A stretch of DNA of 64,000 nucleotides from an uncultured Candidatus Saccharibacteria bacterium (GTDB taxonomy: Bacteria > Patescibacteriota > Saccharimonadia > Saccharimonadales > Saccharimonadaceae), in assembly GCA_946414465.1 (NCBI GenBank), contig CAMKOP010000001.1:62001-126000 (forward strand), written 5' to 3'. The first letter of the stretch is position 1. Each line of letters starts with the position of its first letter. Under the pieces are notes generated by a model, which saw nothing but the letters and a program-made list of their open reading frames with translations, was not told the DNA's origin and did not search any database. A program made the position numbers and the translations under genes. Below, one piece after another: positions 42,926-51,544 of this stretch.

Positions 42926-42931
42926 TATGAT
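42926..42931 (+). promoter_or_regulatory. Extended -10 of tsaD-rlmH (leaderless)
   Basis: TGG-TATGAT ending 6 nt before the ATG at 42938. Confidence 0.6.
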
Positions 42932-42937
42932 ATTGGT

Positions 42938-44071
42938 ATGTTAATTTTGGGAATTGAGACGAGTTGTGATGAAACAGCCGCAGCGGTGGTGCGTGACGGT
43001 GTTGAGATTTTGTCGAATGTGGTTGTATCACAGATTGATATTTTTGCAGAATACGGTGGGGTGATACCTGAAGTAGCGGCTAGAAGCCATCTTGAAGTAA
43101 TACTACCAGTAATTGATCGAGCGCTCTCTGATGCTGCGTGCTCTTGGGATGATATAGATGCGATTGCAGTGACGCATGCACCTGGGTTACTTGGCTCCCT
43201 TCTGATCGGAACATTAACTGCGCGAACACTGGCAATACTTCATGATAAACCGCTTTATGCGGTACATCATTTGAAATCACATGTGTATACAAATTGGTTA
43301 AATGTTCCTGAATCTGGAAATATCCCTCTTCGGAACGCTCCCTCGCTCCCGTCGTCACGGGGCTCGGTCGCTCCGTATTTGGCCCGTCGCCAAATATGCT
43401 CCTCAGAGGGATATTTTTCAGATTCACCTGCATTTCCGCTTTTGGCGCTGGTGGTTTCGGGTGGGCATACACAGATTCTATACATGAGAGGACATAATCA
43501 GTTTGAAATTGTGGGAACGACGAGAGATGATGCGGTGGGAGAGTGTTTTGACAAAGTGGCGAAGATTTTGGGACTTCCTTATCCTGGTGGTCCTTCAATT
43601 GCAAAGGCAGCGCTCAAAGGTGACGCCGGTAAATATCATTTACCACATCCGAGAATCGAAGGATTAGATTTCTCGTTTTCAGGTCTTAAGACAGCGGTGC
43701 TTCGAGCAGTACAAAAGGATTTGGGGCTGCCAATTTCGCATCCTTCGCATGATCTCAAAAATCATTTGAGCCAAAAACAGGTGGCGGATTTTGCGGCATC
43801 ATTTCAGAAAACAGCGGTGGATATTTTGATTGAAAAGCTCGAAATGGCATTGGAACAGTTCCCTGACATTCAGTCTGTAGTTGTGGCTGGTGGAGTATCA
43901 GCCAACAAGGTATTACGTGAGGCATTGCCTGAAGCGTATTTTCCAGCCCCTGCGCTATCTGGCGATAATGGAGCGATGGTGGCGGCAGCATGTTATTATG
44001 AGATTCAGTCGGGGGTGAAGCCTGTGGATCCGTATGCTCTGAATATTTACCCGAGAGTGGAGATATCATGA
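42938..44071 (+). CDS. tsaD: tRNA N6-threonylcarbamoyladenosine transferase with element insert
   Basis: Transfers threonylcarbamoyl to A37 of ANN-decoding tRNAs. The protein has 377 residues. LILGIETSCDETAAAVV at the start, metal ligands in AVHHLKSH near 110, LLALVVSGGHTQI near 170, DDAVGECFDKVAKILGLPYP and the C-terminal VVVAGGVSANKVL and SGDNGAMVAAA. Residues ~124-163 are an insertion coded by a palindromic element (43309-43426). It sits in the loop before VSGGHT, where family members are much shorter. The 4-bp ATGA overlap couples it to rlmH. Confidence 0.95.
   Translation: MLILGIETSCDETAAAVVRDGVEILSNVVVSQIDIFAEYGGVIPEVAARSHLEVILPVIDRALSDAACSWDDIDAIAVTHAPGLLGSLLIGTLTARTLAILHDKPLYAVHHLKSHVYTNWLNVPESGNIPLRNAPSLPSSRGSVAPYLARRQICSSEGYFSDSPAFPLLALVVSGGHTQILYMRGHNQFEIVGTTRDDAVGECFDKVAKILGLPYPGGPSIAKAALKGDAGKYHLPHPRIEGLDFSFSGLKTAVLRAVQKDLGLPISHPSHDLKNHLSQKQVADFAASFQKTAVDILIEKLEMALEQFPDIQSVVVAGGVSANKVLREALPEAYFPAPALSGDNGAMVAAACYYEIQSGVKPVDPYALNIYPRVEIS
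43309..43426 (+). repeat. Intragenic palindromic element, tsaD copy
   Basis: Outer arms 43309-43329 and 43405-43426 (21-22 bp, one indel). Core hairpin CCCGT-CGTC-ACGGG; second hairpin TATTTGGC/GCCAAATA with loop CCGTC. It has the same chromosomal orientation as the other six, although tsaD runs on the opposite strand to the other five host genes. Confidence 0.88.
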
Positions 44072-44502
44072 TAAAAATTATTTGCGGTGGCAAGAAAAAT
44101 ACAGGGGCGTTTTTGGAAATCATTGCTGAGTATGAGAAGCGTCTAAGAAAACCTTATGATATTCATTGGGAATTCTGTGAGGAAGCAAAGTTGATGAAAA
44201 AGTTGGCTGAATGGCCATTTGAGAAAGCACAAGAATATGTGATTTGTTGTGATGAACGGGGTAAAAATATATCATCAGATGAATATTCGTCACTTCTAAC
44301 AGATATATTTGAAGATGGCAAAAATGTAGTAGTTTTGATTGGTGGGGCGTATGGTTTTGACGATTTTGTGAGAGAAAAAGCGGACTTTGTATGGAGTTTT
44401 TCAAGATTAGTATTCCCCCATCAGATATTCAGGATGATGGTGATAGAGCAGATTTATAGAGCATCACAGATAGCCGCTGGTAGACCGTATCACCATGAAT
44501 AG
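44068..44502 (+). CDS. rlmH: 23S rRNA pseudouridine-1915 N3-methyltransferase
   Basis: SPOUT-class methyltransferase acting on the 70S ribosome at helix 69. The protein has 144 residues. VVVLIGGAYGFDDFVREKAD carries the SAM-binding knot (~91-110), and LVFPHQIFRMMVIEQIYRAS, ending GRPYHHE, is diagnostic for RlmH. Slightly shorter than the ~155 of E. coli. Translationally coupled to tsaD. Confidence 0.95.
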   Translation: MIKIICGGKKNTGAFLEIIAEYEKRLRKPYDIHWEFCEEAKLMKKLAEWPFEKAQEYVICCDERGKNISSDEYSSLLTDIFEDGKNVVVLIGGAYGFDDFVREKADFVWSFSRLVFPHQIFRMMVIEQIYRASQIAAGRPYHHE

Positions 44503-44555
44503 TGTTGGTCCACTGATCCTATAGTCTTATCTAACTAAATCGATATTACAAATAA

Positions 44556-46985
44556 TTATATTTGGTTGGTTTTGAAAAGATGGTTGCTGAGTTTTTGCAT
44601 GATGTATTTGATGACGAAAAATATAAGAACAGAGGCGGAGATAGAAATGAGAGTTAGAACAGTAGTGCTTGGTGATAGGTACACAAAATCAAATAGGTTG
44701 TGGAAGAGCGGAATTAAGAAGGCGCCTACCATAATGCCGATAATTGTGACGAGAAGTCCAGCGCGAAGAGGATTTAACGGTCTTGAAATCCAATAGATCA
44801 ACATCAAGTCGATGCTAAATGTGACAAAGATAGCGACGGTGGGTAATTCGTGTTGAGGAAATACACCAAAGTGGGCTAAGCTAGAGAGAGTAAGCATGGC
44901 GATGGAAATGGTGAGACCGATAGGGACAGAGTATTCGAGGATGTTTCTCATGAATCGATTCTTGATACGTTCAGTATTATGCTCTAAGGCTAGGATGAGA
45001 CCTGGATATCCGATGCAAGCGAAATTTAAGAGAGACATTTCGATTGGGGATTCGAAGGGCGCCTTGAAGGGTATAAAAATAAAGAGAACTGCAAGGATGC
45101 TGGCGTAGACAGTTTTCGCAAGAAAAAGTGCAGTAGAGCGCTCTAGGTTGTTGATAGATTGACGGCCTTCGTCAATGATAGACGGAACAGATTCAAAACC
45201 AGAATTCAGAAGGACCAATTTGGATGCGCGACGAGCAGCATCGGAACCTTCTCCAATGGCAATGCTGACATCGGCTTCTTTCATAGCAAGAATATCGTTG
45301 ACGCCATCGCCGGTCATAGCGACCGTGTTTCCCTGTTTTTTAAGAGCCTCGATGAGGTGCTTTTTCTCGGTGGGTTTGACGCGAGTAAAGATAGTGTATT
45401 CCTTGACTAGCTCATCGTAATTGGGGGTTTTGAAGGTAGATAGGTCAACGGCCTGATCGGCGTTTTTGACACCGGTTTGCTCTGCGATTTTTTGGACGGT
45501 TTTGAGATTGTCGCCAGAGATGATTTTGACGTCGATGTCGTTTTTATAGAAATAATTGATGATACTTTTGGCGTCTTTTCTAAGTTCGTCCTCTAATAAC
45601 GCGAAGCCCAGTAGCTCAGCATTATCTGATGATGCCAAAATAGCTTCTCTCGGGGCGCGTCCGGCCGGCCCGTCGCCACGGGCGGCCGGCGCTACTCCTC
45701 GCGCTGCCGCGCTCCGGACCCCCTTCAATAAGCTATTTTTGGCATCAATCTTAACTACTGAAATAATGCGATAGTTGGAGGGCTGAGATTTGGCAAGGGC
45801 TAATAATTTCTCGTCGTCGGTGATGAATTCGAGAGCGCCCATGAGGTAGGTGGCTTTATTAGTGACGACGCCAGAGTATTTGCGGTCGGAGGAAAAAGGG
45901 ATGGTTTCGAGGATTTGCTCTGTAAGCTCAAATTTGGCACTTTTTAGCAGTTTTTGCTTCAAGGCAGTACTGGTGGCGTTATTCGCCGTATCAGTGCTTA
46001 AAATAAGCTTTAGCGCGTTCTCAAGGGCATTTTTTTGTTTGGGTTCTATTGGTATGATTTCTTTTACAGTCATGCGCCCTGTGGTAAGGGTGCCGGTTTT
46101 GTCTAAGGCAATACAGTCGACACGAGCGAGGGTTTCAACAGAATAGAGGTCTTGGACAAGAACTTGTTTGCGACTGAGACGGATGGTGGCGAGAGCCAGC
46201 ACAGAGCTAGTAAGCAGGATGAGGCCCTCTGGGATCATGTTGATAAGAGATGCGACAGTGCTGGTAACAGCGAGTTCGGTGGTGATGTCAGGGAGACGGA
46301 GACGGGCGAGAAAGAGCAATATGCCGATTGGGATAAGAGCATAACTGATGTATTTGACGATATTGTTCATAAGAGTGAATAGCTGAGAATCGGCAGTTTT
46401 AATGGTATGAGCAGAACTTTCGATTTTGTTGAGTTGGCTTTTTTCACCAACAGCCGTAGCGACGGCGTGACAAGTGCCCGATACAACGAACGAACCCGAG
46501 ATGAGTTTGTCGCCTTGGTGTTTTTCGATGTTGTCTTGCTCACCGGTAATGAAGGACTCATTAACTTCTACGACACCCTGCTCGATTTTACTATCGACGA
46601 GGATTTGGTCGCCAAGCGAATAGATGAGAAGATCGCCTTCGACGATTTGGTTTTGATTAATTTGAATGGTTTTGCCATTTCGTACTACTGTGGGTTTTTG
46701 TTCGGAAATCAGACGCATCTTGTCGACGGTTTTTTTGGCGCGGACTTCATTGATAATACTGATAAGGGTATTTGCGATGGCAATGAAAATAAAAAGAAGG
46801 TTTTTGAAGGAGCCGACCATCAAAATCATGAGTGCTAGGATGAGGTTGACGAGGTTGAAAATCGTGAGGGTGTTTCTGAGAATGATTTTAGCAATAGTAT
46901 TCTGATTTTTGCGAGAAGTTTGGTTAACCTTGCCTTGCTTGATTTTTTCGGCAACTTGTTTATCCGTTAGACCAGTTTGATTCAT
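44556..46985 (-). CDS. P-type cation-transporting ATPase with element insert
   Basis: The protein has 809 residues. Actuator domain ESFITGEQDN (TGE), M4 region INMIPEGLILLTSSVLALAT with PEGL, phosphorylation motif ALDKTGTLTTG near 292, and hinge MTGDGVNDILAMKEADVSIA near 560; the nucleotide-binding domain is compact. About ten helices. Closest in layout to P2-like Exp7-type ATPases; the ion cannot be told, with Ca2+, Mg2+ or Na+/K+ types possible. A palindromic element (45630-45747) encodes residues ~413-452, within or next to the nucleotide-binding domain. Leaderless-type promoter. Confidence 0.9.
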   Translation of the reverse strand: MNQTGLTDKQVAEKIKQGKVNQTSRKNQNTIAKIILRNTLTIFNLVNLILALMILMVGSFKNLLFIFIAIANTLISIINEVRAKKTVDKMRLISEQKPTVVRNGKTIQINQNQIVEGDLLIYSLGDQILVDSKIEQGVVEVNESFITGEQDNIEKHQGDKLISGSFVVSGTCHAVATAVGEKSQLNKIESSAHTIKTADSQLFTLMNNIVKYISYALIPIGILLFLARLRLPDITTELAVTSTVASLINMIPEGLILLTSSVLALATIRLSRKQVLVQDLYSVETLARVDCIALDKTGTLTTGRMTVKEIIPIEPKQKNALENALKLILSTDTANNATSTALKQKLLKSAKFELTEQILETIPFSSDRKYSGVVTNKATYLMGALEFITDDEKLLALAKSQPSNYRIISVVKIDAKNSLLKGVRSAAARGVAPAARGDGPAGRAPREAILASSDNAELLGFALLEDELRKDAKSIINYFYKNDIDVKIISGDNLKTVQKIAEQTGVKNADQAVDLSTFKTPNYDELVKEYTIFTRVKPTEKKHLIEALKKQGNTVAMTGDGVNDILAMKEADVSIAIGEGSDAARRASKLVLLNSGFESVPSIIDEGRQSINNLERSTALFLAKTVYASILAVLFIFIPFKAPFESPIEMSLLNFACIGYPGLILALEHNTERIKNRFMRNILEYSVPIGLTISIAMLTLSSLAHFGVFPQHELPTVAIFVTFSIDLMLIYWISRPLNPLRAGLLVTIIGIMVGAFLIPLFHNLFDFVYLSPSTTVLTLISISASVLIFFVIKYIMQKLSNHLFKTNQI
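45630..45747 (+). repeat. Intragenic palindromic element, P-type ATPase copy
   Basis: Outer arms 45630-45646 and 45730-45747 (about 17 bp, one indel). Very GC-rich core CCGGCC...CCCGT-CGCC-ACGGG...GGCCGG, and a right half shared with argS copy 2. Confidence 0.88.
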
Positions 46986-46991
46986 AGAAAT

Positions 46992-46997
46992 ATTGTA
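46992..46997 (-). promoter_or_regulatory. Extended -10 of the P-type ATPase gene (leaderless)
   Basis: TGC-TACAAT on the - strand, 6 nt from the ATG at 46985. Confidence 0.6.
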
Positions 46998-47032
46998 GCA
47001 TACGTTTGTCGCTAAAAAATATTTGACTTTTT

Positions 47033-47049
47033 GTTGTAATTTTTACAAC
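47033..47049. repeat. Inverted repeat after DUF362 gene
   Basis: GTTGTAA/TTACAAC stem with a 3-nt loop at the 3' end of the DUF362 gene. No T-run on the - strand, so it may be an operator or weak terminator. Confidence 0.35.
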
Positions 47050-47052
47050 GGT

Positions 47053-47937
47053 TTAGATTTCGATGAGGTCATATTTAGTGGAACCGAGACAGAGGGATTC
47101 GGCGTAGGAGAGGATGGCGCGCCCTTCGCGGGAGTCGATGCGTTCTTTTAAGGCAGGGGTGCCTGGGTCGGTGGAGGTCCAAATCATGTCAATGAAGGCT
47201 TGGTCGTTGGCGACGGGGTCGAGTGAGGCGACAATACCGAGATCGGCCATGACTGGATCGCCTTGGTTTTTGTCGCAATCACAATCGACAGACAAGGCAT
47301 TCATAACGGTTATATAAACAATGGGTTTTCCTTGTTCTTTGAGATAATCTGCGACAGCTGTAGCGGCTTCGGCCATTGATTCAATAAAATCAATCTGTTC
47401 ATGTTTTGACATCCAGCAGAGTTTGGGACTGGTGGTCTTGCCACAGGAGTGAATGTAAGCTTTGCCCTTTCTTGATGCTATACCGATAGATTGGTTTTTG
47501 AGATTAGCACCAAACCCGCCCATCATATGGCCTTTGCCGTGCGCGAGATTGAGGATGGAGTCGTAGTTGGCGAAGTTTTTGCCGACTAAATCGTATTTTA
47601 GATGTTTGCCATTTTTCACAGGGATTTTGAAGTCGCCGTCGGCGTCCATGATGTCTACTTCGGCGAATTTGGTGAAACCGTGGTCCTCAGCAACCTTCAT
47701 ATGATCCTTGGCGGTGTTGCGTTCGCCTGGGTAGGCGGTGTTGCATTCGATGATAGTGCCGTTTAGTTTTTTAACTAAGGGGCCGATGAGGTCGGCCTTG
47801 AGGTAGCCTTTGGCGCCAGCTTCGCCAGTACTAACTTTGACGCCGACTTTGCCTGTTAGTTTGACACCTAAGGCTTCATAGATTTTGATGAGATTTTCTG
47901 GAGTAATGTTTTTAGTGTAAGAGACTTTGCTTGGCAT
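47053..47937 (-). CDS. DUF362 domain protein
   Basis: The protein has 294 residues. VGVKVSTGEAGAKGYLKADL, TIIECNTAYPGERNTAKDHM and LNLAHGKGHMMGGFGANLKN fit the DUF362 family, here without the ferredoxin-type 4Fe-4S domain common in longer members. A cysteine group (SVDCDCDKNQGDP, near 215) and IHSCGKT could bind metal. Function in the family is unknown. Third gene of the FemAB-like operon, 10 nt downstream. Confidence 0.8.
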   Translation of the reverse strand: MPSKVSYTKNITPENLIKIYEALGVKLTGKVGVKVSTGEAGAKGYLKADLIGPLVKKLNGTIIECNTAYPGERNTAKDHMKVAEDHGFTKFAEVDIMDADGDFKIPVKNGKHLKYDLVGKNFANYDSILNLAHGKGHMMGGFGANLKNQSIGIASRKGKAYIHSCGKTTSPKLCWMSKHEQIDFIESMAEAATAVADYLKEQGKPIVYITVMNALSVDCDCDKNQGDPVMADLGIVASLDPVANDQAFIDMIWTSTDPGTPALKERIDSREGRAILSYAESLCLGSTKYDLIEI

Positions 47938-47947
47938 TTTGGCTCCT

Positions 47948-49141
47948 TTAATGATGTTTGATTTTGCTTAATAGTTGATGTAGGCGATAGAATAGTTGAT
48001 CGACTGGGAGCTCGTGAGCACCAAGTAGCTCAATAACACGGCCAGTCTCAGTGCTGGTAAAGCCTTTTTTGAAATCATAGATGCCGTAATCCTTGGAGGA
48101 TTTATCTGGTAAACCTTGGATGCCATAAAAATTGTAGCGTTTGAAACCTTTTTCAAGGGCGTATTTGATCATGTGCCATTGAATTAGGTACTGAGCGTTG
48201 TAGTCTTTCATATATTTTTCGTCGGAGCCGGAAAAGAGGTAGATCACTTCATCGCCGTAGGTCATGAACATTGCAGCGGAAAGCGGAACCGTAGACGAGC
48301 TTGAAATAGTGCTCTCTCGGGACGGGTCGCTCGCGCCCGTCGTCACGGGGCTCGCGCCCTCATTCTCGGTCGTAACCTCCGAAAGCCCTCGAGTAGCACT
48401 ATTTCCAAGCTCGTCTGGCTTTGTCACTTCGGCGAGCATGAATTTTACTTTACCGCGGGGGTGGAAGAGATCGTACATTTTTTCATAGTAGCTAAGGGGT
48501 TTGTCGGTGAAGTTGCGGCGGGCGGAGGTGGACTCGGTGATTTGTTTGAAAATACTGAGTTCTTCCCTTTTGAGTTCTCGGATTTTGACACCCATTTTTT
48601 CAGCTTTTCGGATGTGATTGCGTGTATTTCGCTTCATGTTGGCGAAGATTTTTTCTTCGGTTTGGTCTTTTAATTCTAGAGCAAAAGAGTATTTAGGTTC
48701 ATCTGAATGAGAGAGAGTGATAAAACCTAGTTTGTGGAGGTTTTGAAGAGCTTTTTCGTGGTTGAAGCCGCCTTCAACTGGTTCGCCATCACGGTCGCGG
48801 GCGATTTTTTCGTAATATGGTTCAATATGAAGGATAAAGCCATTGTGAGACTTGGCGTAGTTTTTGAGATTTTTGAAAAAGAAGGTGGTGAGATCTTCAT
48901 CTTCGTAGTCAATCAGTGGGCCACCGGGGGCGTAGTAGATAGATTTGCCAAGAAAGGCGGGTTTTGCTACGACCATAGATGCAGCTTTGATTTGGCCGTT
49001 TTCTTCGACGCCGAAGTAGTAAGGGATCCAACCGTTTTCTGCCCTTAGGTTGGCAATTTCGGGGGTTTGGTAAAAAGATTTGTCTGGGTATTTGTCGGCA
49101 AATTTGCGAAATTGTTCGGATTCTAGAGTGATAAAATTCAT
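47948..49141 (-). CDS. FemAB-like aminoacyltransferase with element insert
   Basis: The protein has 397 residues of the FemA/FemX superfamily (tandem GNAT folds). It uses aminoacyl-tRNA to add amino acids to the peptidoglycan stem peptide or lipid II. Features: SFYQTPEIANLRAENGWIPY, YYAPGGPLIDYED, MKRNTRNHIRKAEKMGVKIR and the C-terminal FYGIQGLPDKSSKDYGIYDF, KKGF. Residues ~242-283 are encoded by a palindromic element (48293-48416) in the turn before PLSAAMFMTYGDE. The start overlaps the upstream femAB-like gene by 4 bp. Confidence 0.85.
   Translation of the reverse strand: MNFITLESEQFRKFADKYPDKSFYQTPEIANLRAENGWIPYYFGVEENGQIKAASMVVAKPAFLGKSIYYAPGGPLIDYEDEDLTTFFFKNLKNYAKSHNGFILHIEPYYEKIARDRDGEPVEGGFNHEKALQNLHKLGFITLSHSDEPKYSFALELKDQTEEKIFANMKRNTRNHIRKAEKMGVKIRELKREELSIFKQITESTSARRNFTDKPLSYYEKMYDLFHPRGKVKFMLAEVTKPDELGNSATRGLSEVTTENEGASPVTTGASDPSRESTISSSSTVPLSAAMFMTYGDEVIYLFSGSDEKYMKDYNAQYLIQWHMIKYALEKGFKRYNFYGIQGLPDKSSKDYGIYDFKKGFTSTETGRVIELLGAHELPVDQLFYRLHQLLSKIKHH
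48293..48416 (+). repeat. Intragenic palindromic element, femAB copy
   Basis: Outer arms 48293-48313 and 48395-48416 (21-22 bp, one indel). Core hairpin CCCGT-CGTC-ACGGG; second stem weaker (TCGG/CCGA). Its left half matches the truncated copy in polA over 20 bp. Confidence 0.88.
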
Positions 49142-50055
49142 TTGGCTTTCCTTATAAATCGATTAACTTTACGAATAATTTGATAGAGGTGATACTTGAA
49201 TGGGCTTAGAACAATGTCGTATGTACCGGCGTGTTTTACCTCTGTACCATTAAATGTTTTTTTGAATGCGGTGAATCCTTTCCAAGGGTGGTCATCTGGA
49301 GCGTCGTCTGGAGCGATACCCCAAAAATCGAAGGATTTGAGCTTTTTTGCCCTGGCGTCTAAGATTAGTTGGATAGTAAGAATTCCAGTAGCGTGAAGTT
49401 TACGGCCGGTGTCAGATTGAGCGCCCTGGAGGTTGTATCTAGTAGTTTCGTCATCAAAAACTAGGCCTGCAGCGATGATCGACCCTTCATATCTAACAAG
49501 ATACAACGATGCAAATGGTTGTTTTAGTTCAGTTTTAAGATAATTTTCTGAGAAAGTACTAATTCCCTTTTCATTGGCAAGAGCTTGTTGAAGTTTCAGG
49601 AGGTATTTGATGTCGTCGGGGTTGGTGGATTTTTCAATAATAATACCTTTTTTGGCAGCAGATTTATGGTAGCGCAGTAGACGTGATGGTAGACGCAATT
49701 TGAATTCTTCATCGTTCCCTGTTAAATCCAAAATCCAGGTCTCCTTGGGATTTAAATCGGTCGATTTTTTTGCAGAATCCGGCAGATTGTTTTTAAATGC
49801 TTCGTCGTATGGTTCTACACGAATAAAAATTGCTGATTTATCTTTGGCGAGATCATTTAAAGAACCGAGAGCATTTTTGAAGGATGTCTTATCTTTTGCC
49901 ACTGGTCCATATGGACAATACAGATAATTTCCTACTGGGGTAGGTTTAATGATTGCTAAGTATTGGTAGCCTTCTTTTTCAACTAAAATTGATTCTTCAC
50001 CGAGTTCTTCCTGAAGTTTGTGCCATTCACTACTCTGAGTAATCGGAATTTCCAT
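49138..50055 (-). CDS. FemAB-like aminoacyltransferase
   Basis: The protein has 305 residues of the same superfamily as the next gene but more compact: ITQSSEWHKLQEELGEESIL, YLYCPYGPVAKD, LRYHKSAAKKGIIIEKSTNP, YNLQGAQSDTGRKLHATGIL and FDFWGIAPDDAPDDHPWKGF. Probably builds the peptidoglycan cross-bridge or modifies a related substrate together with its neighbour. The start at 50055 is 6 nt from TGG-TATAAT; the ATG at 50109 lies upstream of the promoter. Confidence 0.85.
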   Translation of the reverse strand: MEIPITQSSEWHKLQEELGEESILVEKEGYQYLAIIKPTPVGNYLYCPYGPVAKDKTSFKNALGSLNDLAKDKSAIFIRVEPYDEAFKNNLPDSAKKSTDLNPKETWILDLTGNDEEFKLRLPSRLLRYHKSAAKKGIIIEKSTNPDDIKYLLKLQQALANEKGISTFSENYLKTELKQPFASLYLVRYEGSIIAAGLVFDDETTRYNLQGAQSDTGRKLHATGILTIQLILDARAKKLKSFDFWGIAPDDAPDDHPWKGFTAFKKTFNGTEVKHAGTYDIVLSPFKYHLYQIIRKVNRFIRKAK

Positions 50056-50061
50056 AAAAAT

Positions 50062-50067
50062 ATTATA
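50062..50067 (-). promoter_or_regulatory. Extended -10 of the FemAB-DUF362 operon (leaderless)
   Basis: TGG-TATAAT on the - strand, 6 nt from the ATG at 50055. Confidence 0.7.
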
Positions 50068-50077
50068 CCACACATGT

Positions 50078-50440
50078 AAGCACGTGCTTTTTCTTGACAA
50101 CATAAGCATTATATTTTATGCTTATGCAAAATATCCGGCTTAGGTGTATTTCCCTGTCGGTTGATTTGTTTTATATCTGTTTTAGCATTAGAAGTGGCCG
50201 TCTTTTTTGTCGTACTCGGATGCTAAAACTACTCCCAACTACGCTCTCGCTGTAGTTGTCATCTTCATTTTAGCTTAGGCGGAATGCTTTGTCAAGCCGG
50301 ATGCTAGCCACGACGGTTGCTAGCTACACGGTGTTAGGCATCATTTTTGCTTATGCTTTGGTGGAAAAATAGTGGGGAATTGTGGCGAAAAACTCATGCT
50401 TAAAAATGGGGAATTGTAAAATCTTTCGGCTCCAGTATGC
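50078..50440. other. Non-coding, hairpin-rich 360-bp region
   Basis: No credible ORF. It holds a 12-bp palindrome (50078-50089), a 9-bp stem (50101-50109/50118-50126), a 9-bp long-range repeat (ATCCGGCTT 50133-50141 with AAGCCGGAT 50294-50302), TTTTAGCAT 50180-50188 with ATGCTAAAA 50220-50228, CAACTAC/GTAGTTG 50236-50258 and GCTAGC pairs (50303-50308/50319-50324). TTGACA at 50094-50099 with TATGCT 17 bp later could start a structured RNA on the + strand. TGGGGAATTGT occurs twice just downstream. Confidence 0.6.
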
Positions 50441-50446
50441 TACAAT
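50441..50446 (+). promoter_or_regulatory. Extended -10 of the 50474 gene
   Basis: TGC-TACAAT, followed by GAGGAA and the ATG at 50474; short leader of about 20 nt. Confidence 0.5.
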
Positions 50447-50473
50447 TTATGTAAAGCTAATATATGAGGAATT

Positions 50474-51304
50474 ATGCTAAATCAAAACACTCCTAAGCAA
50501 AATATACAGGCAATAAGCTCTGCGCAAGCGTCTAGACGTAAAATGAGTAAGAAAATCAAAATACTTACATCTATTTCAATAATTATTGGTCTACTTCTTG
50601 GTTATTTAGTTTTTGCATTTGTTGCCTCTAGAATAATTGCAGAATCTCATTGTGCGTGTGATGCGACATGCGACGGTATTTTTCCCTTTACGACCGTTGA
50701 AGGTATCTGTGATGATGAAGATGACGTTCCCAATAAACAGCGAGTCCAACCTGTTGACAAACCTATAATCTATCTCTATCCAAAAGAAAACATTAATGTT
50801 TCTGTAAAACTGGGAAAACCTGAATTAATTACTACAAGCTATCCTAGTTATATTGATGGTTGGGAGATCTTAGCTCATCCTGATGGAACTTTGACTGATC
50901 TGAATTCGGGCAGGGAACTTTATAGTTTATATTGGGAAGGAGGAAATGGTGATTTTGGAATGACGAGTGACGGATTTGTCGTAAGAGGAGCTGATGCTGC
51001 GGAATTTTTGGTGGAAAAACTGGCTATTTTGGGGTTAAATGCTAAGGAATCAGAAGAATTCATCATCTATTGGTTACCAAAACTACAAGGGAATGAATAT
51101 AACTATATCAGATTTGCTTCGATGGAGGAAATTATTGATTATATGCCTCTTAACGTAGAGCCACATCCAGATACTATGGTTCGTATATTGATGTTATATA
51201 AGCCGCTTGATGAAGCTATTGATGTGAACGAGCAGGAGCTCGCACCGACTCCGAACAGGGATGGATTTACGTTGATTGAGTGGGGTGGAAGCGAATTGGA
51301 ATAG
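50474..51304 (+). CDS. Membrane-anchored protein with KPxIYLYP domain, function unknown
   Basis: The protein has 276 residues: one membrane helix (ILTSISIIIGLLLGYLVFAF), a Cys-rich stretch (CACDATCDGIFPF), then a soluble domain opening DKPIIYLYPKENINVSVKLG and containing YPSYIDGWEILAHPDGTLTD and YSLYWEGG. This KPVIYLYP...GW.V.A.PDGTL...LYWEG pattern recurs in uncharacterised proteins of many bacteria; no activity is known to me. The domain is presumably outside the cell. GAGGAA precedes the start. Confidence 0.7.
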   Translation: MLNQNTPKQNIQAISSAQASRRKMSKKIKILTSISIIIGLLLGYLVFAFVASRIIAESHCACDATCDGIFPFTTVEGICDDEDDVPNKQRVQPVDKPIIYLYPKENINVSVKLGKPELITTSYPSYIDGWEILAHPDGTLTDLNSGRELYSLYWEGGNGDFGMTSDGFVVRGADAAEFLVEKLAILGLNAKESEEFIIYWLPKLQGNEYNYIRFASMEEIIDYMPLNVEPHPDTMVRILMLYKPLDEAIDVNEQELAPTPNRDGFTLIEWGGSELE

Positions 51305-51308
51305 AAGT

Positions 51309-51512
51309 ATGGCTTTTATCAGGAAGTTTAAGACGACCTCGGGGGCGACTGGAGTGCAGGTTTGCTATAAGGAAGGGGATAGAGTAGTGCGAACCATTCA
51401 CGTTGGTTCGGCATCTTCTGAAGCGAAACTGGAAAAGCTCTTACATGAGGCGCAGGGAATTATTGATATGGATAAAAAGCCTTTGTTTAATTTGGATAAA
51501 TATAATAGATAA
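51309..51512 (+). pseudogene. N-terminal fragment of an IS1634-type transposase
   Basis: 67 residues: MAFIRKFKTTSGATGVQVCY and RTIHVGSASSEAKLEKLLHE match the conserved N-terminus of IS1634-family DDE transposases (FIRKVKT.SGATAVQIV...HIGSAH...L..LL..A). The DDE catalytic domain is missing: the frame stops after NLDKYNR and a terminator follows. No flanking inverted repeats are evident. Either a decayed insertion or a domesticated N-terminal domain that has kept a clean ORF. Starts 4 nt after the preceding gene. Confidence 0.75.
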
Positions 51513-51514
51513 AA

Positions 51515-51536
51515 AACCGCCCCAGTGGGCGGTTTG
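51515..51536. terminator. Terminator after the transposase fragment
   Basis: Perfect 9-bp stem AAACCGCCC/GGGCGGTTT with loop CAGT; flanked by an A-run, so it can also serve the convergent GH13 gene. Confidence 0.85.
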
Positions 51537-51544
51537 ATCAGTTG

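Noticed and set aside
43080..43604. 174-residue antisense ORF in tsaD
   Set aside because: Stop-free shadow of tsaD and its palindromic insert; composition and repeats are explained by the + strand gene.
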